Source of the DNA: Streptomyces phaeolivaceus
Lineage (GTDB): Bacteria > Actinomycetota > Actinomycetes > Streptomycetales > Streptomycetaceae
Direction of reading: 5' to 3'
Assembly: GCF_009184865.1 (NCBI RefSeq)
Contig: NZ_CP045096.1
Span: 1,798,001 to 1,862,000, forward strand
Length of the DNA: 64,000 nucleotides
The position numbers and the translations under genes are program-made. Of the stretch, positions 17,878 through 27,949 are shown one piece after another. The notes beneath the pieces were generated by a model, which worked only from the letters and a program-made list of their open reading frames with translations, was not told the origin of the DNA and did not search any database. Numbering within the stretch: position 1 is the stretch's first letter; each line of letters begins with the position of its first letter.

Positions 17878-18417
17878 ATGCCCCGGATGCCCCGTATGCG
17901 GACAGCCCGACCGCCGACCGCCCGGCCCCGGACCGCGCACCCCGTCCTGTGGGCCGGCTGGGCCGCGCTCGCCGGGGGCGCGGTGCTGTGCGTGATCGGC
18001 TGGTACGGCGTCTCCGGCGAGCGGTTCGCCGAACGGCAGCTCCCCTACCTCGCCTCCTGCACGATCCCCGGCGCGGCACTGATCGTCGGGGGCGCGGTCC
18101 TCCTCGCCCACGTCCGCGACGCCCTGGCCGCCGCCCGGGTCGAGGAGCTGTACGGCCTGCTGGTCGCCGCCGAACCGGTCGACACCGCCGCCGGGTCCGG
18201 GCGGGCGGACGCGCCCCTCGCCGTCAGCGGCCGACTGCTGATGGTGCCCGGCGGCACGCTCTGGCACCGCGCGGACTGCCCGCTGGTGGCCGGCAAGGCG
18301 GAAGCGGTGCCGGTGGACTCCCGGGTGCTGACGAGCGGCGACCTGCGGCCCTGCCCGATCTGCGAGGCACCCGACCGGGACGACGACTCCACGGACTCCA
18401 CGGACTGGTGGTGGTGA
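17878..18417 (+). CDS. Two-TM membrane protein with CPIC motif, upstream of ABC genes
   Basis: A 179-residue protein. Two hydrophobic segments (about 22-42 and 57-78) precede a soluble domain with His/Cys spaced as HRADCPLV (near 136-143) and LRPCPIC (near 159-166), which could bind a metal. The start ATG 17878 has GGGAG about 8 bases upstream; two further ATGs follow at +9 and +18. The C-terminus ends in an odd low-complexity DDSTDSTDWWW. The stop overlaps the next start as GTGA. The tail looks like the scar of a deletion that joined this gene to the permease gene. Function unknown. Confidence 0.7.
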   Translation: MPRMPRMRTARPPTARPRTAHPVLWAGWAALAGGAVLCVIGWYGVSGERFAERQLPYLASCTIPGAALIVGGAVLLAHVRDALAAARVEELYGLLVAAEPVDTAAGSGRADAPLAVSGRLLMVPGGTLWHRADCPLVAGKAEAVPVDSRVLTSGDLRPCPICEAPDRDDDSTDSTDWWW

Positions 18418-20363
18418 CGGGCAGGGGCGGCCAGATCTCCCTGGGCCAGGCGGGATACGCGGGCCTCGGCGCCCTGTTCACGGCGCTCCTGACCGCCGGC
18501 CGCTTCCCCTTCCTCCCCGCGCTCCCCGAACTGGCCGCGCTCCTGGTGGCCGTGCTCCTGGTGGCCCCTCTCGGGCTGCTGACCGGCTGGCCCGCGATCA
18601 GCCGGCACGGTCTGGCCCTGGCCCTCGCCACGTTCGCCGTGGGCGTCGGCGTGAGCCGCTTCGTCTTCGCCCAGCCGTACGCCACGTCGGGGCTCACCGT
18701 CACACGTCCCCCGGGTTTCGAGGGCGACCGCGCGTACTACGTCCTGGAGTTGGTCCTTCTCTCCCTCGCCCTCCTCGCCGCCCACGCCCTGCGCCGGGGC
18801 CGCACGGGTCGGGCGCTGGCCGCGATGCGGGACCACGAGGCGGGGGCGTCGGCGGCGGGCGTGCGCGTCCCCTCGCTGAAACTGGCGGCGTTCGTGACGG
18901 GCGCCGCGCTCGCCGCGCTCGGCGGCGGGATGCTCGCCATGGGCGTCCGCGCGTTCGACCCCGCCGCCTACGATCCCGTCCGCGGCCTCCTCTGGTTCGC
19001 CGCGATCGTCGTCCTCGGCGCCGACAGCACCGTCGGCGCCCTGGCCGCAGCCGCCCTCCTCGTCGGCCTGGACGCCGGCACCAAGGGCGGAGTGGCAGCC
19101 GCGACCATCGGCCTCCTCGCCACCTTCCTGGGCCACTTCCCCACCGGCCCCTACGAGGCGGCACGGACACGGATCGCCCGTCTGCGGGCAGGGGCGGGGC
19201 CGCGTGGCGAACTGACGGCGAGGGGGAGACGGGCCCGGGAGAGGGTACGGACGGGGGCGAGGGCCGGGGCGGGGAGTGGGGGTCCGGCGGGGTTCGGCGG
19301 GGCGTGGGGGCCGAGGGAGACGGCGGGGCTGAACGGGGCGGTTGGGGTCGGGGGTGGGGTCGCGGTCGGGGGGAGCCTCCGCTCGGCGCGTGGCTCGGCA
19401 GGGGGGCGGTGGGGCGATGCGGAGACAGGGAAACTCGACCGCACCGAACCCGGTCCAGAGAAGCCCGACCCCACCGAACCCGGCGCAGGGAACCGCGGTA
19501 CCGGGGCCGGCGAAGGAAAGCCCGGTGGGGAGCTGCCCGGCGCCCCGGGCCCGGCGGCCGTGGCCGACGCCGACACCGAACAGGCGCCCGACGCCCCCGT
19601 CGGCCCCCCGGCCCACCGCATCCCCCGCTCCCCCTCCCCCTCTCCCTCCCTCCAAGCGCGCAACCTCCACCTGCGCTACGGCGAGTTCACGGCTCTCGTT
19701 GGGGTCGATCTCGATGTCGTGCCCGGTCGGGTCGGTGCTGTCGTGGGGCCGAACGGGGCCGGGAAGAGCACCCTCTTCCACTGTCTCGCCGGGACGCTGC
19801 GGCCCGGGAGCGGTCGGGTGCGCCTGGGCGGGCGGGACGTGACACGGCTGGCCGCGCACGCCCGTACCCGGCTCGGAATCGCGCGGACGTTCCAACAGCT
19901 GGCGGTCTTCCCGTCGTTGAGCGTGGAGGAGAACGTCCGCGTCGGCGCCGAACAGGGACGGACCGCCGATCCCGGCGCCGTGGAACGGGCGTTGCGGCTG
20001 CTCGGGCTGGACGGCGCGGTGCGGACGGCACCGGCGGCCGGCCTGCCGACCGGAACACTGCGCCAGGTCGAGCTGGCGAGGGCGCTCGCCGGGAGCCCCC
20101 GCGTACTGCTGCTCGACGAACCCACCGCCGGACTCGACACCACCGAGGTCGCCGCCCTGGCCCGCGTGCTGCGCGCCCTCGCCGACGACGGCATGGCCCT
20201 GCTGGTCGTCGAGCACGACCTCGACCTCGTCGCGGACCTCGCGGACGTCGTGCACGTCATGGCGGGGGGCCGGATCGTCACCTCCGGCCCCGCCGACCAC
20301 GTCCTGAGTCCGCCGGGCGCCCTCGGCCCGCCGGACCCGCTCGACCGGGCGGTCGAACGATGA
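18414..20363 (+). CDS. Truncated LivM-type permease fused to LivG-type ATPase
   Basis: A 649-residue fusion. Residues 1-250 are a branched-chain amino acid permease starting abruptly at the conserved GRGGQISLGQAGYAGLGA motif. The one or two TM segments and roughly 60-100 residues that normally precede it are missing. Residues 255-410 are a Gly/Pro/Arg low-complexity linker. Residues 412-649 are a LivG-like ATPase with Walker A GPNGAGKST (near 446), Walker B VLLLDEPTAGL, and a degenerate signature LPTGTLRQ in place of LSGGQ. GTG 18414 overlaps the previous stop (GTGA); GTG 18408 or 18411 are alternatives. No LivH partner permease exists here, so function as an importer is doubtful. Confidence 0.8.
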   Translation: MTGRGGQISLGQAGYAGLGALFTALLTAGRFPFLPALPELAALLVAVLLVAPLGLLTGWPAISRHGLALALATFAVGVGVSRFVFAQPYATSGLTVTRPPGFEGDRAYYVLELVLLSLALLAAHALRRGRTGRALAAMRDHEAGASAAGVRVPSLKLAAFVTGAALAALGGGMLAMGVRAFDPAAYDPVRGLLWFAAIVVLGADSTVGALAAAALLVGLDAGTKGGVAAATIGLLATFLGHFPTGPYEAARTRIARLRAGAGPRGELTARGRRARERVRTGARAGAGSGGPAGFGGAWGPRETAGLNGAVGVGGGVAVGGSLRSARGSAGGRWGDAETGKLDRTEPGPEKPDPTEPGAGNRGTGAGEGKPGGELPGAPGPAAVADADTEQAPDAPVGPPAHRIPRSPSPSPSLQARNLHLRYGEFTALVGVDLDVVPGRVGAVVGPNGAGKSTLFHCLAGTLRPGSGRVRLGGRDVTRLAAHARTRLGIARTFQQLAVFPSLSVEENVRVGAEQGRTADPGAVERALRLLGLDGAVRTAPAAGLPTGTLRQVELARALAGSPRVLLLDEPTAGLDTTEVAALARVLRALADDGMALLVVEHDLDLVADLADVVHVMAGGRIVTSGPADHVLSPPGALGPPDPLDRAVER

Positions 20364-21001
20364 CCCTCCTCTCCCTGCGCGACGCCCGCGTCCGCTACGG
20401 CCCCCTGGAGGCCCTGCACGGCCTCACCCTCGCCGCCCCGGGCCCCGGCCTCACCGTGCTGCTCGGCCGCAACGGCTCCGGCCGTACGACCGCGCTGCGG
20501 GCCCTCGCCGGCACGGTCCCGCTCTCCGGCGGGGCCGTCGTGTGGGACGGGGCCGACGTCACCCGGACCCCCGCGTACGAACGGGCCCGGCGAGGCCTCG
20601 TCCTCGTACCGGAGCGCCGGGCCGTCTTCGGTTCGCTGACCGTGCGCGAGAACCTCGCACTCGCCGCGCCGGACCTGCCGTACGCCCTGGACGCCTTTCC
20701 GCCGCTCGAACCCCTGCTCGCGCGCCGCGCGGGCACCCTCTCCGGGGGCGAGCAGCGCATGCTCGCCCTCGCCCGTGCCCTGTCGGCCCGCGCGCGTGTG
20801 GTCCTCGTCGACGAGCCGACCCAGGGCATGTCACCGGCGGTCGCGGCCCGTACGTACGAGCTGCTGGGCCGCCTCGACGCGTGCGTGGTCGTCGCCGAGC
20901 AGCGGCTGCCGCCGGTGCTGCGGGGCGTACCGGGCGTACTCGTGTACGAACTCCGGCGCGGGGCACTGGCGTTCGCCGGTGAGGCGGTCGAACTCGCCTG
21001 A
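20360..21001 (+). CDS. LivF-type ABC ATPase with Arg in Walker A
   Basis: A 213-residue ABC ATPase. Walker A reads GRNGSGRTT (residues 36-44), so the catalytic Lys is Arg42. The signature LSGGEQRM and Walker B VVLVDEPTQGM are normal. It ends early compared with typical LivF (about 235). ATG overlaps the previous stop (ATGA), so it is translated with the permease/ATPase fusion. Expected role is the second nucleotide-binding subunit of a branched-chain amino acid-type importer. A Lys-to-Arg change usually lowers ATP hydrolysis. Confidence 0.85.
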   Translation: MTLLSLRDARVRYGPLEALHGLTLAAPGPGLTVLLGRNGSGRTTALRALAGTVPLSGGAVVWDGADVTRTPAYERARRGLVLVPERRAVFGSLTVRENLALAAPDLPYALDAFPPLEPLLARRAGTLSGGEQRMLALARALSARARVVLVDEPTQGMSPAVAARTYELLGRLDACVVVAEQRLPPVLRGVPGVLVYELRRGALAFAGEAVELA

Positions 21002-21051
21002 TCCGTCGCGCCGCGTGTGCCCCGCCCGGCTCACCGACCAGGCGTCAGAGG

Positions 21052-22238
<1,187 letters not shown>

Positions 22239-23012
22239 GTGCCGCGCATGCTCGAGGTCAGCGACGAGGTACGCGCCGAGATCGGCGACGAAGAAGCCGA
22301 CCGGCTGCTCGCCGGAGAGAACGCCCCCGGCGGCTACGACTGCACGTCCTGCCGCACCCCCGGCGACTCCGAGCAGGAGCGCACCAGCACCGTCCTCTTC
22401 GTCGGCGACGAGACAGCCGTTCTCGCCTTCGCCCACGCCACCTGTCTGCCCTCCCAGGTCGTCCAGGTCACCGAGGAGCAGTTGCAGGGCGCCGCCCGAT
22501 CCATCGCCGGGGACGCCCCGGCCGCCCAGGCCGCGCCCGAGCAGGCCGTACTCGGTGTCACCAGCGGACTGATCCTGCTCAGCGGCGAGTTGCACCCGGC
22601 GCTGGTCGTCGAGCCGACCGCCCCCATCGCCCGCCCGGGTACGACGGGGGTGGGCGACGACTTCCTGCCGCTACTCATCGAGCAGGGCTTCATGCCGCTC
22701 CCCCAGATCGACGCCGTACCGCCCGTGCTGCACGGCTGGTCCGTCCTGCTCGCCATGGGTCAGCTGCACGCCATCCTGCAGCCGGGGAGCACGGGCGGTT
22801 CGCCGGTCGCGTGGTGGCAGGCCCATCAGGCGCTCCAGGTCGCCGACGCGTGGCGGGCCGCCGCGAACAAGCATCAGCAGGTGCTGATGTTCGCGGCGCC
22901 GGTCGGGTCGATCGGGCGGCAGCCGCGGGAGGATCTGCTGCGTGACGCGCTCGACAAGGCCGCGGCGAACGGGAAGTTGGTGGCGGCCACGCTGCCGCTG
23001 GCCGGGACGTGA
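22239..23012 (+). CDS. Conserved actinobacterial protein of unknown function
   Basis: A 257-residue soluble protein, starting VPRMLEVSDEVRAEIGDEEADRLL. A CTSC pair near residues 37-40 (GYDCTSCRTPGD) and a His/Cys about 30 residues later (AHATCLP) could form a zinc site. The rest is an alpha/beta fold without recognised motif. GTG 22239 is chosen because GAGGAGCC is 4-11 bases upstream and the upstream in-frame extension is Arg/Pro-rich and unlikely. Monocistronic. A dispersed repeat with a hairpin follows about 60 bases after the stop. Confidence 0.7.
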   Translation: MPRMLEVSDEVRAEIGDEEADRLLAGENAPGGYDCTSCRTPGDSEQERTSTVLFVGDETAVLAFAHATCLPSQVVQVTEEQLQGAARSIAGDAPAAQAAPEQAVLGVTSGLILLSGELHPALVVEPTAPIARPGTTGVGDDFLPLLIEQGFMPLPQIDAVPPVLHGWSVLLAMGQLHAILQPGSTGGSPVAWWQAHQALQVADAWRAAANKHQQVLMFAAPVGSIGRQPREDLLRDALDKAAANGKLVAATLPLAGT

Positions 23013-23065
23013 TCGCTCCGCTCGGCGGGCCGTGACAACCCGCCGTAGCAATGCGGCTGGTCAGT

Positions 23066-23120
23066 CGGCTGCGGGTAGTTCGGGGCTTGTCGCGCGGTTC
23101 CCCGCGCCCCTGCGGGGCGC
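23066..23120. repeat. Dispersed Streptomyces intergenic repeat with hairpin
   Basis: The segment running from CGGCTGCGGGT through GTCGCGCGGTTCCCCGCGCC resembles a very common streptomycete intergenic repeat (recognised from memory). It ends in a perfect hairpin GCGCCCC-TGC-GGGGCGC at 23104-23120, which may terminate the upstream plus-strand gene. Confidence 0.55.
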
Positions 23121-23140
23121 TCACCCACCCCGGAGGCTGA

Positions 23141-23623
23141 ATGGTTGAGGTAGCGCATCTCTTGCCCCGTGGGGTCGTTGGCACAGACGTGCACGCATAC
23201 GACGTACCTCGCCGCCAGTCCTACCAGTCGATCCCGTCCATGCGGCCGACTCAGGATCCGTCGGGCGGGCCCTCGGCCACGCCCATCTACGACTCGCTCT
23301 ACGCGGAGTGGGTCAGGACCTACCGGACCCTGCCGGGCGACCGGCACGGGGAGGAGGAGTTGGGGTTCACCGGCTTCGGGACCCTGTCGCACGGCTCGGG
23401 CGGACATCGCACCACCGGGTCGTACGCCTCCGGCGCGTACGGCTCCGGCGCGTACGGCTCCCGGCACGCGGCTGGGCATCTCGCCACCCAGCGCGATCCC
23501 CAGCCCGGCCAGGCGCCCTCGACGGCGGCCGTGTGGCAGCCGGTCGGACGGATCCCCACCGGGCACACCGGGATGCACCACATCCCGTCCCCGCTGCCGC
23601 CGGGACCGCGCCGAGGCCTTTGA
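23141..23623 (+). CDS. Small hypothetical protein, Gly/Ser/Tyr repeats
   Basis: A 160-residue hydrophilic protein. The conserved-looking centre is YDSLYAEWVRTYRTLPGDR (about 50-68), then EELGFTGF. A short tandem repeat (SGAYGSGAYGS, 15-bp DNA repeat) and a Pro/His-rich tail follow. No signal peptide, TM segment or catalytic motif. Likely mostly disordered. ATG 23141 has GGAGG only four bases upstream; a GTG at 23189 is an alternative start. Function unknown. Confidence 0.6.
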   Translation: MVEVAHLLPRGVVGTDVHAYDVPRRQSYQSIPSMRPTQDPSGGPSATPIYDSLYAEWVRTYRTLPGDRHGEEELGFTGFGTLSHGSGGHRTTGSYASGAYGSGAYGSRHAAGHLATQRDPQPGQAPSTAAVWQPVGRIPTGHTGMHHIPSPLPPGPRRGL

Positions 23624-23658
23624 AGCGGGCACCTCGTACGGGCACCCCGTACGTGACA

Positions 23659-23699
23659 TGAGGAGGCGGCCACCCGGGATCCGGGTGGCCGCCTCCTCA
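23659..23699. terminator. Very strong bidirectional hairpin terminator
   Basis: Perfect 19-bp stem with a 3-base loop between a plus-strand gene ending at 23623 and der ending at 23771. Confidence 0.85.
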
Positions 23700-23712
23700 G
23701 TCATAGCGCCCG

Positions 23713-23758
23713 CGGCTGCTTCTTCTGCTTCTTCTTCTGCTTCTTCTGCTTCTTCTTG
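23713..23758 (-). repeat. Purine-rich GAA/GCA triplet tract after der
   Basis: On the minus strand, directly after the der stop, a run of about 14 GAA and GCA triplets occurs. It is out of character with the 72 percent GC surroundings. Read-through in the der frame would encode an acidic Glu/Ala run; another frame gives Lys/Gln. Confidence 0.6.
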
Positions 23759-23770
23759 CCGGGCCTTCGT

Positions 23771-25231
23771 CTACTTCTTCTTGCCGCGCTTCTCGCGCAC
23801 CCGTACCGAGATGTGGATCGGGGTGCCGTCGAAGCCGAACTCCTCGCGCAGGCGGCGCTCGATGAAGCGGCGGTAGCCCGCCTCGATGAAGCCGGAGGCG
23901 AAGAGGACGAAGCGCGGCGGCTTGGTGCCGGCCTGGGTGCCGAAGAGGATGCGGGGCTGCTTGCCGCCCCGGATCGGGTGCGGGTGGGCGGCGACCAGCT
24001 CACCGAGGAAGGCGTTCAGCCGGCCCGTCGGGACGCGGGTCTCCCAGCCGGCGAGGGCGGTCTCGATCGCGGGGACCAGCTTCTCCATGTGCCGGCCGGT
24101 GCGCGCCGAGACATTGACCCGGGGAGCCCAGGCGACCTGGCCGAACTCGGTCTCGATCTCCCGCTCCAGGTAGTAGCGGCGCTCCTCGTCGAGGGTGTCC
24201 CACTTGTTGTACGCGATGACCATCGCGCGGCCCGCCTCGACGGCCATCGTCACGATCCGCTGGTCCTGCACCGAGATGGACTCGGAGGCGTCGATGAGGA
24301 TGACGGCCACCTCCGCCTTCTCGACGGCGGCGGCGGTGCGCAGCGAGGCGTAGTAGTCGGCGCCCTGCTGGAGGTGGACCCGCTTGCGGATGCCCGCCGT
24401 GTCGACGAACTTCCAGACGACACCGCCGAGTTCGATCAGCTCGTCGACCGGGTCGCGGGTGGTGCCCGCGATCTCGTTGACGACGACGCGCTCCTCGTTC
24501 GCCACCTTGTTGAGGAGCGAGGACTTGCCGACGTTCGGACGGCCGATGAGCGCGATCCGGCGCGGGCCGCCGACGGCGGTGCCGAAGCTCTGCTCGGGCG
24601 CCTCCGGCAGGGCCTCCAGGACGGCGTCCAGCATGTCGCCGGTGCCGCGGCCGTGCAGCGAGGAGACCGGGTGCGGCTCGCCGATGCCGAGGGACCACAG
24701 CGCGGTCGCGTCGGCCTCGCCGCTCGGGCCGTCGACCTTGTTGGCGCAGAGCACCACGGGCTTGCCCGCCTTGCGGAGCAGCCGGACGACGGCCTCGTCG
24801 GTGTCGGTGACGCCGACCTTGGCGTCGACGACGAAGACGACCGCGTCGGCGGCCTCGATGGCGTACTCGGCCTGGGCGGCGACGGAGGCGTCGATGCCGA
24901 GGACGTCCTGCTCCCAGCCGCCGGTGTCGACGACCTTGAAGCGGCGGCCCGCCCACTCGGCCTCGTAGGTGACACGGTCGCGGGTGACGCCGGGCTTGTC
25001 CTCGACGACCGCCTCGCGGCGGCCGATGATGCGGTTCACCAGGGTCGACTTGCCGACGTTCGGACGGCCGACGACGGCGAGGACGGGCAGCGGGCCGTGG
25101 CCCGCCTCCTCGATGGCGCCCTCGACGTCCTCGACGTCGAAGCCCTCTACCGCGGCGAGCTCCATGAACTCCGCGTACTCGGCGTCGCCAAGCTCTCCGT
25201 GCTCGTGCTCGGAGGGAAACTGGTCGTTCAT
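23771..25231 (-). CDS. der: Ribosome-assembly GTPase Der (EngA)
   Basis: A 486-residue protein with two tandem GTPase domains and a C-terminal KH-like domain. G1 motifs are GRPNVGKS at residues 55-62 and again near 229. G3 DTGGW and DTAGIRK, and G4 NKVD and NKWD, are all present. Der acts in 50S subunit maturation and is essential in most bacteria. The acidic N-terminal extension of about 48 residues is typical of actinobacteria. It ends in a basic KRGKKK tail. Last gene of the cmk-plsC-der run. A GAA/GCA-rich tract and a 19-bp hairpin lie downstream. Confidence 0.95.
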   Translation of the reverse strand: MNDQFPSEHEHGELGDAEYAEFMELAAVEGFDVEDVEGAIEEAGHGPLPVLAVVGRPNVGKSTLVNRIIGRREAVVEDKPGVTRDRVTYEAEWAGRRFKVVDTGGWEQDVLGIDASVAAQAEYAIEAADAVVFVVDAKVGVTDTDEAVVRLLRKAGKPVVLCANKVDGPSGEADATALWSLGIGEPHPVSSLHGRGTGDMLDAVLEALPEAPEQSFGTAVGGPRRIALIGRPNVGKSSLLNKVANEERVVVNEIAGTTRDPVDELIELGGVVWKFVDTAGIRKRVHLQQGADYYASLRTAAAVEKAEVAVILIDASESISVQDQRIVTMAVEAGRAMVIAYNKWDTLDEERRYYLEREIETEFGQVAWAPRVNVSARTGRHMEKLVPAIETALAGWETRVPTGRLNAFLGELVAAHPHPIRGGKQPRILFGTQAGTKPPRFVLFASGFIEAGYRRFIERRLREEFGFDGTPIHISVRVREKRGKKK

Positions 25232-25339
25232 GAAGTCCGTACCTCGTAGTTCATCGTGGTGATCGGTGGAACACCCGGCGTGTCCGCCGGCCGGTCCACT
25301 ACTCAGTGTCGCCCAGCGACCGATCGGACGCCCGGCGTT

Positions 25340-26050
25340 TTACCGGCGGCCGGTGAGCCGCCGGGCATGGTCCAGGTGTGCGCCGAGCTGCCGCTGGATG
25401 CGCACGGTCGCCTCGTCGAGTGCCTTGCGGGTCCGCCGTCCGCTGCCGTCGCCCGCCTCGAACGGGTCGCCGAAGACGATGTCGACGCGGGAGCGCAGCG
25501 GAGGCAGCCCCTTGATCAACCGTCCCCGCCGCTCCGTGCTTCCCAGGACGGCGACCGGGACGATCGGCGCGCCGCTGCGCACGGCGAAGTAGGAGAGCCC
25601 GGCCCGCAGCGAGGCGAAGTCGCCCTCGCCCCGGGTGCCCTCCGGGAAGATACCGAGCACACCGCCGCCCGCCAGGACGGCGAGCGCGCGGGTGATGGCG
25701 GTGCGGTCGGCGGTGGTACGGTCCACCTCGACCTGGCCGACGGCGCGCATGAACGGGCCGAGCGGACCGATGAACGCCTCCTTCTTGACCAGGAAGTGCG
25801 AGGCCCGGGGCGCCACGCCGATGACCATCGGGCCGTCGACGATGTGGGAGTGGTTGGGGGCGAGGATCACCGGGCCGGTCGCGGGGACCTTCCAGGCGCC
25901 CAGCACCCGCGGCTTCCACAGCCCGTACATCAGACCGACGCCGATACGCCGGCCCACCTCGGCGCCGATCGGCGAGGGAACCTCGGCCGATGTCGTCCCG
26001 GCCGGGGTCGCCCGGGACGACGGGGCCCGCTCCGCGGAGGCCTCGCTCAC
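25340..26050 (-). CDS. 1-acyl-sn-glycerol-3-phosphate acyltransferase family protein
   Basis: A 236-residue PlsC-type acyltransferase. The catalytic NHSHIVD (HX4D) lies near residue 66 and the substrate-binding FPEGTR near 136. Transfers an acyl group to lysophosphatidate or a similar acceptor at the membrane inner face. The start is GTG 26050, which overlaps the cmk stop as GTGA and signals translational coupling. Placed between cmk and der, as in other actinobacteria. Confidence 0.88.
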   Translation of the reverse strand: MSEASAERAPSSRATPAGTTSAEVPSPIGAEVGRRIGVGLMYGLWKPRVLGAWKVPATGPVILAPNHSHIVDGPMVIGVAPRASHFLVKKEAFIGPLGPFMRAVGQVEVDRTTADRTAITRALAVLAGGGVLGIFPEGTRGEGDFASLRAGLSYFAVRSGAPIVPVAVLGSTERRGRLIKGLPPLRSRVDIVFGDPFEAGDGSGRRTRKALDEATVRIQRQLGAHLDHARRLTGRR

Positions 26051-26724
26051 TTCCCCGCCCGCTTCTCCTCGACGAGGGTGACGACGCACTCGATGACCTG
26101 CTGGAGGGTGAGGTCCGAGGTGTCCACCTCGACCGCGTCGTCCGCCTTGGCGAGCGGCGAGGTCTTCCGGCTGGAGTCGGCCGCGTCCCGCTTGAGCAGC
26201 GCCTCGCGGGTCTGCTGGACGTCGGAGCCCTTCAGCTCACCGCTGCGGCGGGCGGCACGGGCCTCCGGGGAGGCGGTGAGGAAGATCTTCAGGTCGGCGT
26301 CCGGCAGGACGGTCGTGCCGATGTCGCGGCCCTCGACGACGATGCCGTTCTCCGCGCCCGACGCGATGGACCGCTGCAGCTCGGTGATCCGCGCCCGCAC
26401 CTCCGGTACCGCGCTGACGGCGCTGACCTTGGAAGTGACGTCCTGGGTGCGGATGGGTCCGGCGACATCGGTGCCGTCGACGGTGATGGTCGGCCCGGAC
26501 GGGTCGGTGCCCGAGACGATCTCCGGCTTGCCCGCCACGGCGGCGATCGCGGAGGGGTCCTCTATGTCGATGCCGTTGGTGACCATCCACCAGGTGATCG
26601 CCCGGTACTGGGCGCCCGTGTCCAGATAGCTCAGCCCGAGCTGCGCGGCCACGGCCTTCGAGGTGCTCGACTTGCCCGTGCCGGAGGGGCCGTCGATGGC
26701 AACGATCACTGTGGCGCGTTCCAC
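26047..26724 (-). CDS. cmk: (d)CMP kinase
   Basis: A 225-residue nucleoside monophosphate kinase. P-loop GPSGTGKSS at residues 12-20, YLDTGAQYRAITW for nucleotide recognition, EGRDIGTTVLPDADLKIFL and the LID region follow. Phosphorylates CMP and dCMP for RNA/DNA synthesis. GTG 26724 is preferred, with GAAAGG about 9 bases upstream; a longer frame from 26781 adds non-family residues. First gene of cmk-plsC-der. Confidence 0.93.
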   Translation of the reverse strand: MERATVIVAIDGPSGTGKSSTSKAVAAQLGLSYLDTGAQYRAITWWMVTNGIDIEDPSAIAAVAGKPEIVSGTDPSGPTITVDGTDVAGPIRTQDVTSKVSAVSAVPEVRARITELQRSIASGAENGIVVEGRDIGTTVLPDADLKIFLTASPEARAARRSGELKGSDVQQTREALLKRDAADSSRKTSPLAKADDAVEVDTSDLTLQQVIECVVTLVEEKRAGK

Positions 26725-26863
26725 TGGGGAGCACCTTTCCTGGTCCGAGGTGGTGGGGGCGAGACGGAAGACGCCCCGCACAAGGGTACTGGGTGCGCGT
26801 AGCCCATCCGGCCGTGCCCACGGCCACCGCTGCGGCCGTGACCGTGGCCGTGGCCGCCCGGTC

Positions 26864-27949
26864 CTACTGCCGGATCGCCCAGCCCCGCTCCCGCAGCGCC
26901 CCCGTCAGCACCACCGCCGCCTTGGGCTCCACCATCAGCTGCACCAGACCGGCCTGCTGCCCGGTGGCGTGCTCGATGCGGACGTCCTCGACGTTGATCC
27001 CGGCGGCCCCCGCGTCGGCGAAGATACGGGCCAGCTGGCCGGGCTGGTCGTCGATCAGGACGGCCACGACCTCGTAGGCGCGCGGAGCGGACCCGTGCTT
27101 GCCGGGGACGCGGACCTGACCGGCGTTGCCCCGGCGCAGCACGTCCTCGATCCCGCTGACGCCCTCGCGCCGCTTGGCCTCGTCGGAGGCCTGCAGCGCG
27201 CGCAGCGCCTGGACGGTCTCGTCGAGATCGGCGGAGACATCGGCGAGGAGGTCGGCGACCGGTCCGGGGTTGGCGGAGAGGATGTCGATCCACATCCGGG
27301 GGTCGGAGGCCGCGATCCGGGTCACGTCCCGGATGCCCTGTCCGCACAGCCGTACGGCCGACTCCTCGGCGTGCTCCAGCCGCGCGGCGACCAGGCTGGA
27401 GACCAGGTGCGGCATGTGGGAGACCAGGGCGACGGCCCGGTCGTGGGCGTCGGCGTCCATGACCACCGGGACGGCCCGGCAGTGCGAGACCAGTTCCAGG
27501 GCGAGGTTCAGGACCTCGGTGTCGGTGTCCCGGGTCGGGGTGAGCACCCAGGGGCGCCCCTCGAACAGATCACCGGTGGCGGCCAGCGGGCCGGACTTCT
27601 CGCGGCCCGACATGGGGTGGGTGCCGATGTAGGCGGAGAGGTCGAGGCCCAGCTCCTCCAGCTCGCGGCGGGGGCCGCCCTTGACGGAGGCCACGTCGAG
27701 ATAGCCGCGCGCCAGGCCCCGGCGCATGGCGTCGGCGAGGGTCGCGGCCACATGCGCGGGCGGGGCCGCGACGATCGCGAGGTCCACCGGGCCGTCGGGC
27801 GCCTCGTCGGTGCCGGCGCCGAGCGCGGCGGCCGTACGGGCCTGCTCCGGATCGTGGTCGGTGAGGTGGACCGTGACACCGCGCTGGGCCAGGGCGAGGG
27901 CGGCGGAGGTGCCGATCAGCCCGGTGCCGATGACGAGGGCGGTTCTCAC
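26864..27949 (-). CDS. Prephenate dehydrogenase with C-terminal ACT domain
   Basis: A 361-residue enzyme of tyrosine synthesis. Nucleotide-binding VIGTGLIGTS at residues 6-15, catalytic-region THPMSG and KSGP near 120-130, HDRAVALVSHMPH near 185-197, and an ACT domain in the last 75 residues (EVVAVLIDDQPGQLARIF), probably for feedback by aromatic amino acids. Oxidatively decarboxylates prephenate to 4-hydroxyphenylpyruvate. GTG 27949 overlaps the chorismate mutase stop (GTGA), coupling two consecutive pathway steps. Confidence 0.92.
   Translation of the reverse strand: MRTALVIGTGLIGTSAALALAQRGVTVHLTDHDPEQARTAAALGAGTDEAPDGPVDLAIVAAPPAHVAATLADAMRRGLARGYLDVASVKGGPRRELEELGLDLSAYIGTHPMSGREKSGPLAATGDLFEGRPWVLTPTRDTDTEVLNLALELVSHCRAVPVVMDADAHDRAVALVSHMPHLVSSLVAARLEHAEESAVRLCGQGIRDVTRIAASDPRMWIDILSANPGPVADLLADVSADLDETVQALRALQASDEAKRREGVSGIEDVLRRGNAGQVRVPGKHGSAPRAYEVVAVLIDDQPGQLARIFADAGAAGINVEDVRIEHATGQQAGLVQLMVEPKAAVVLTGALRERGWAIRQ

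Noticed and set aside
23402..23470. Tandem 15-bp repeat as a possible CRISPR-like array
   Set aside because: Only two units, no spacers, and it lies within a coding frame giving SGAYG repeats.
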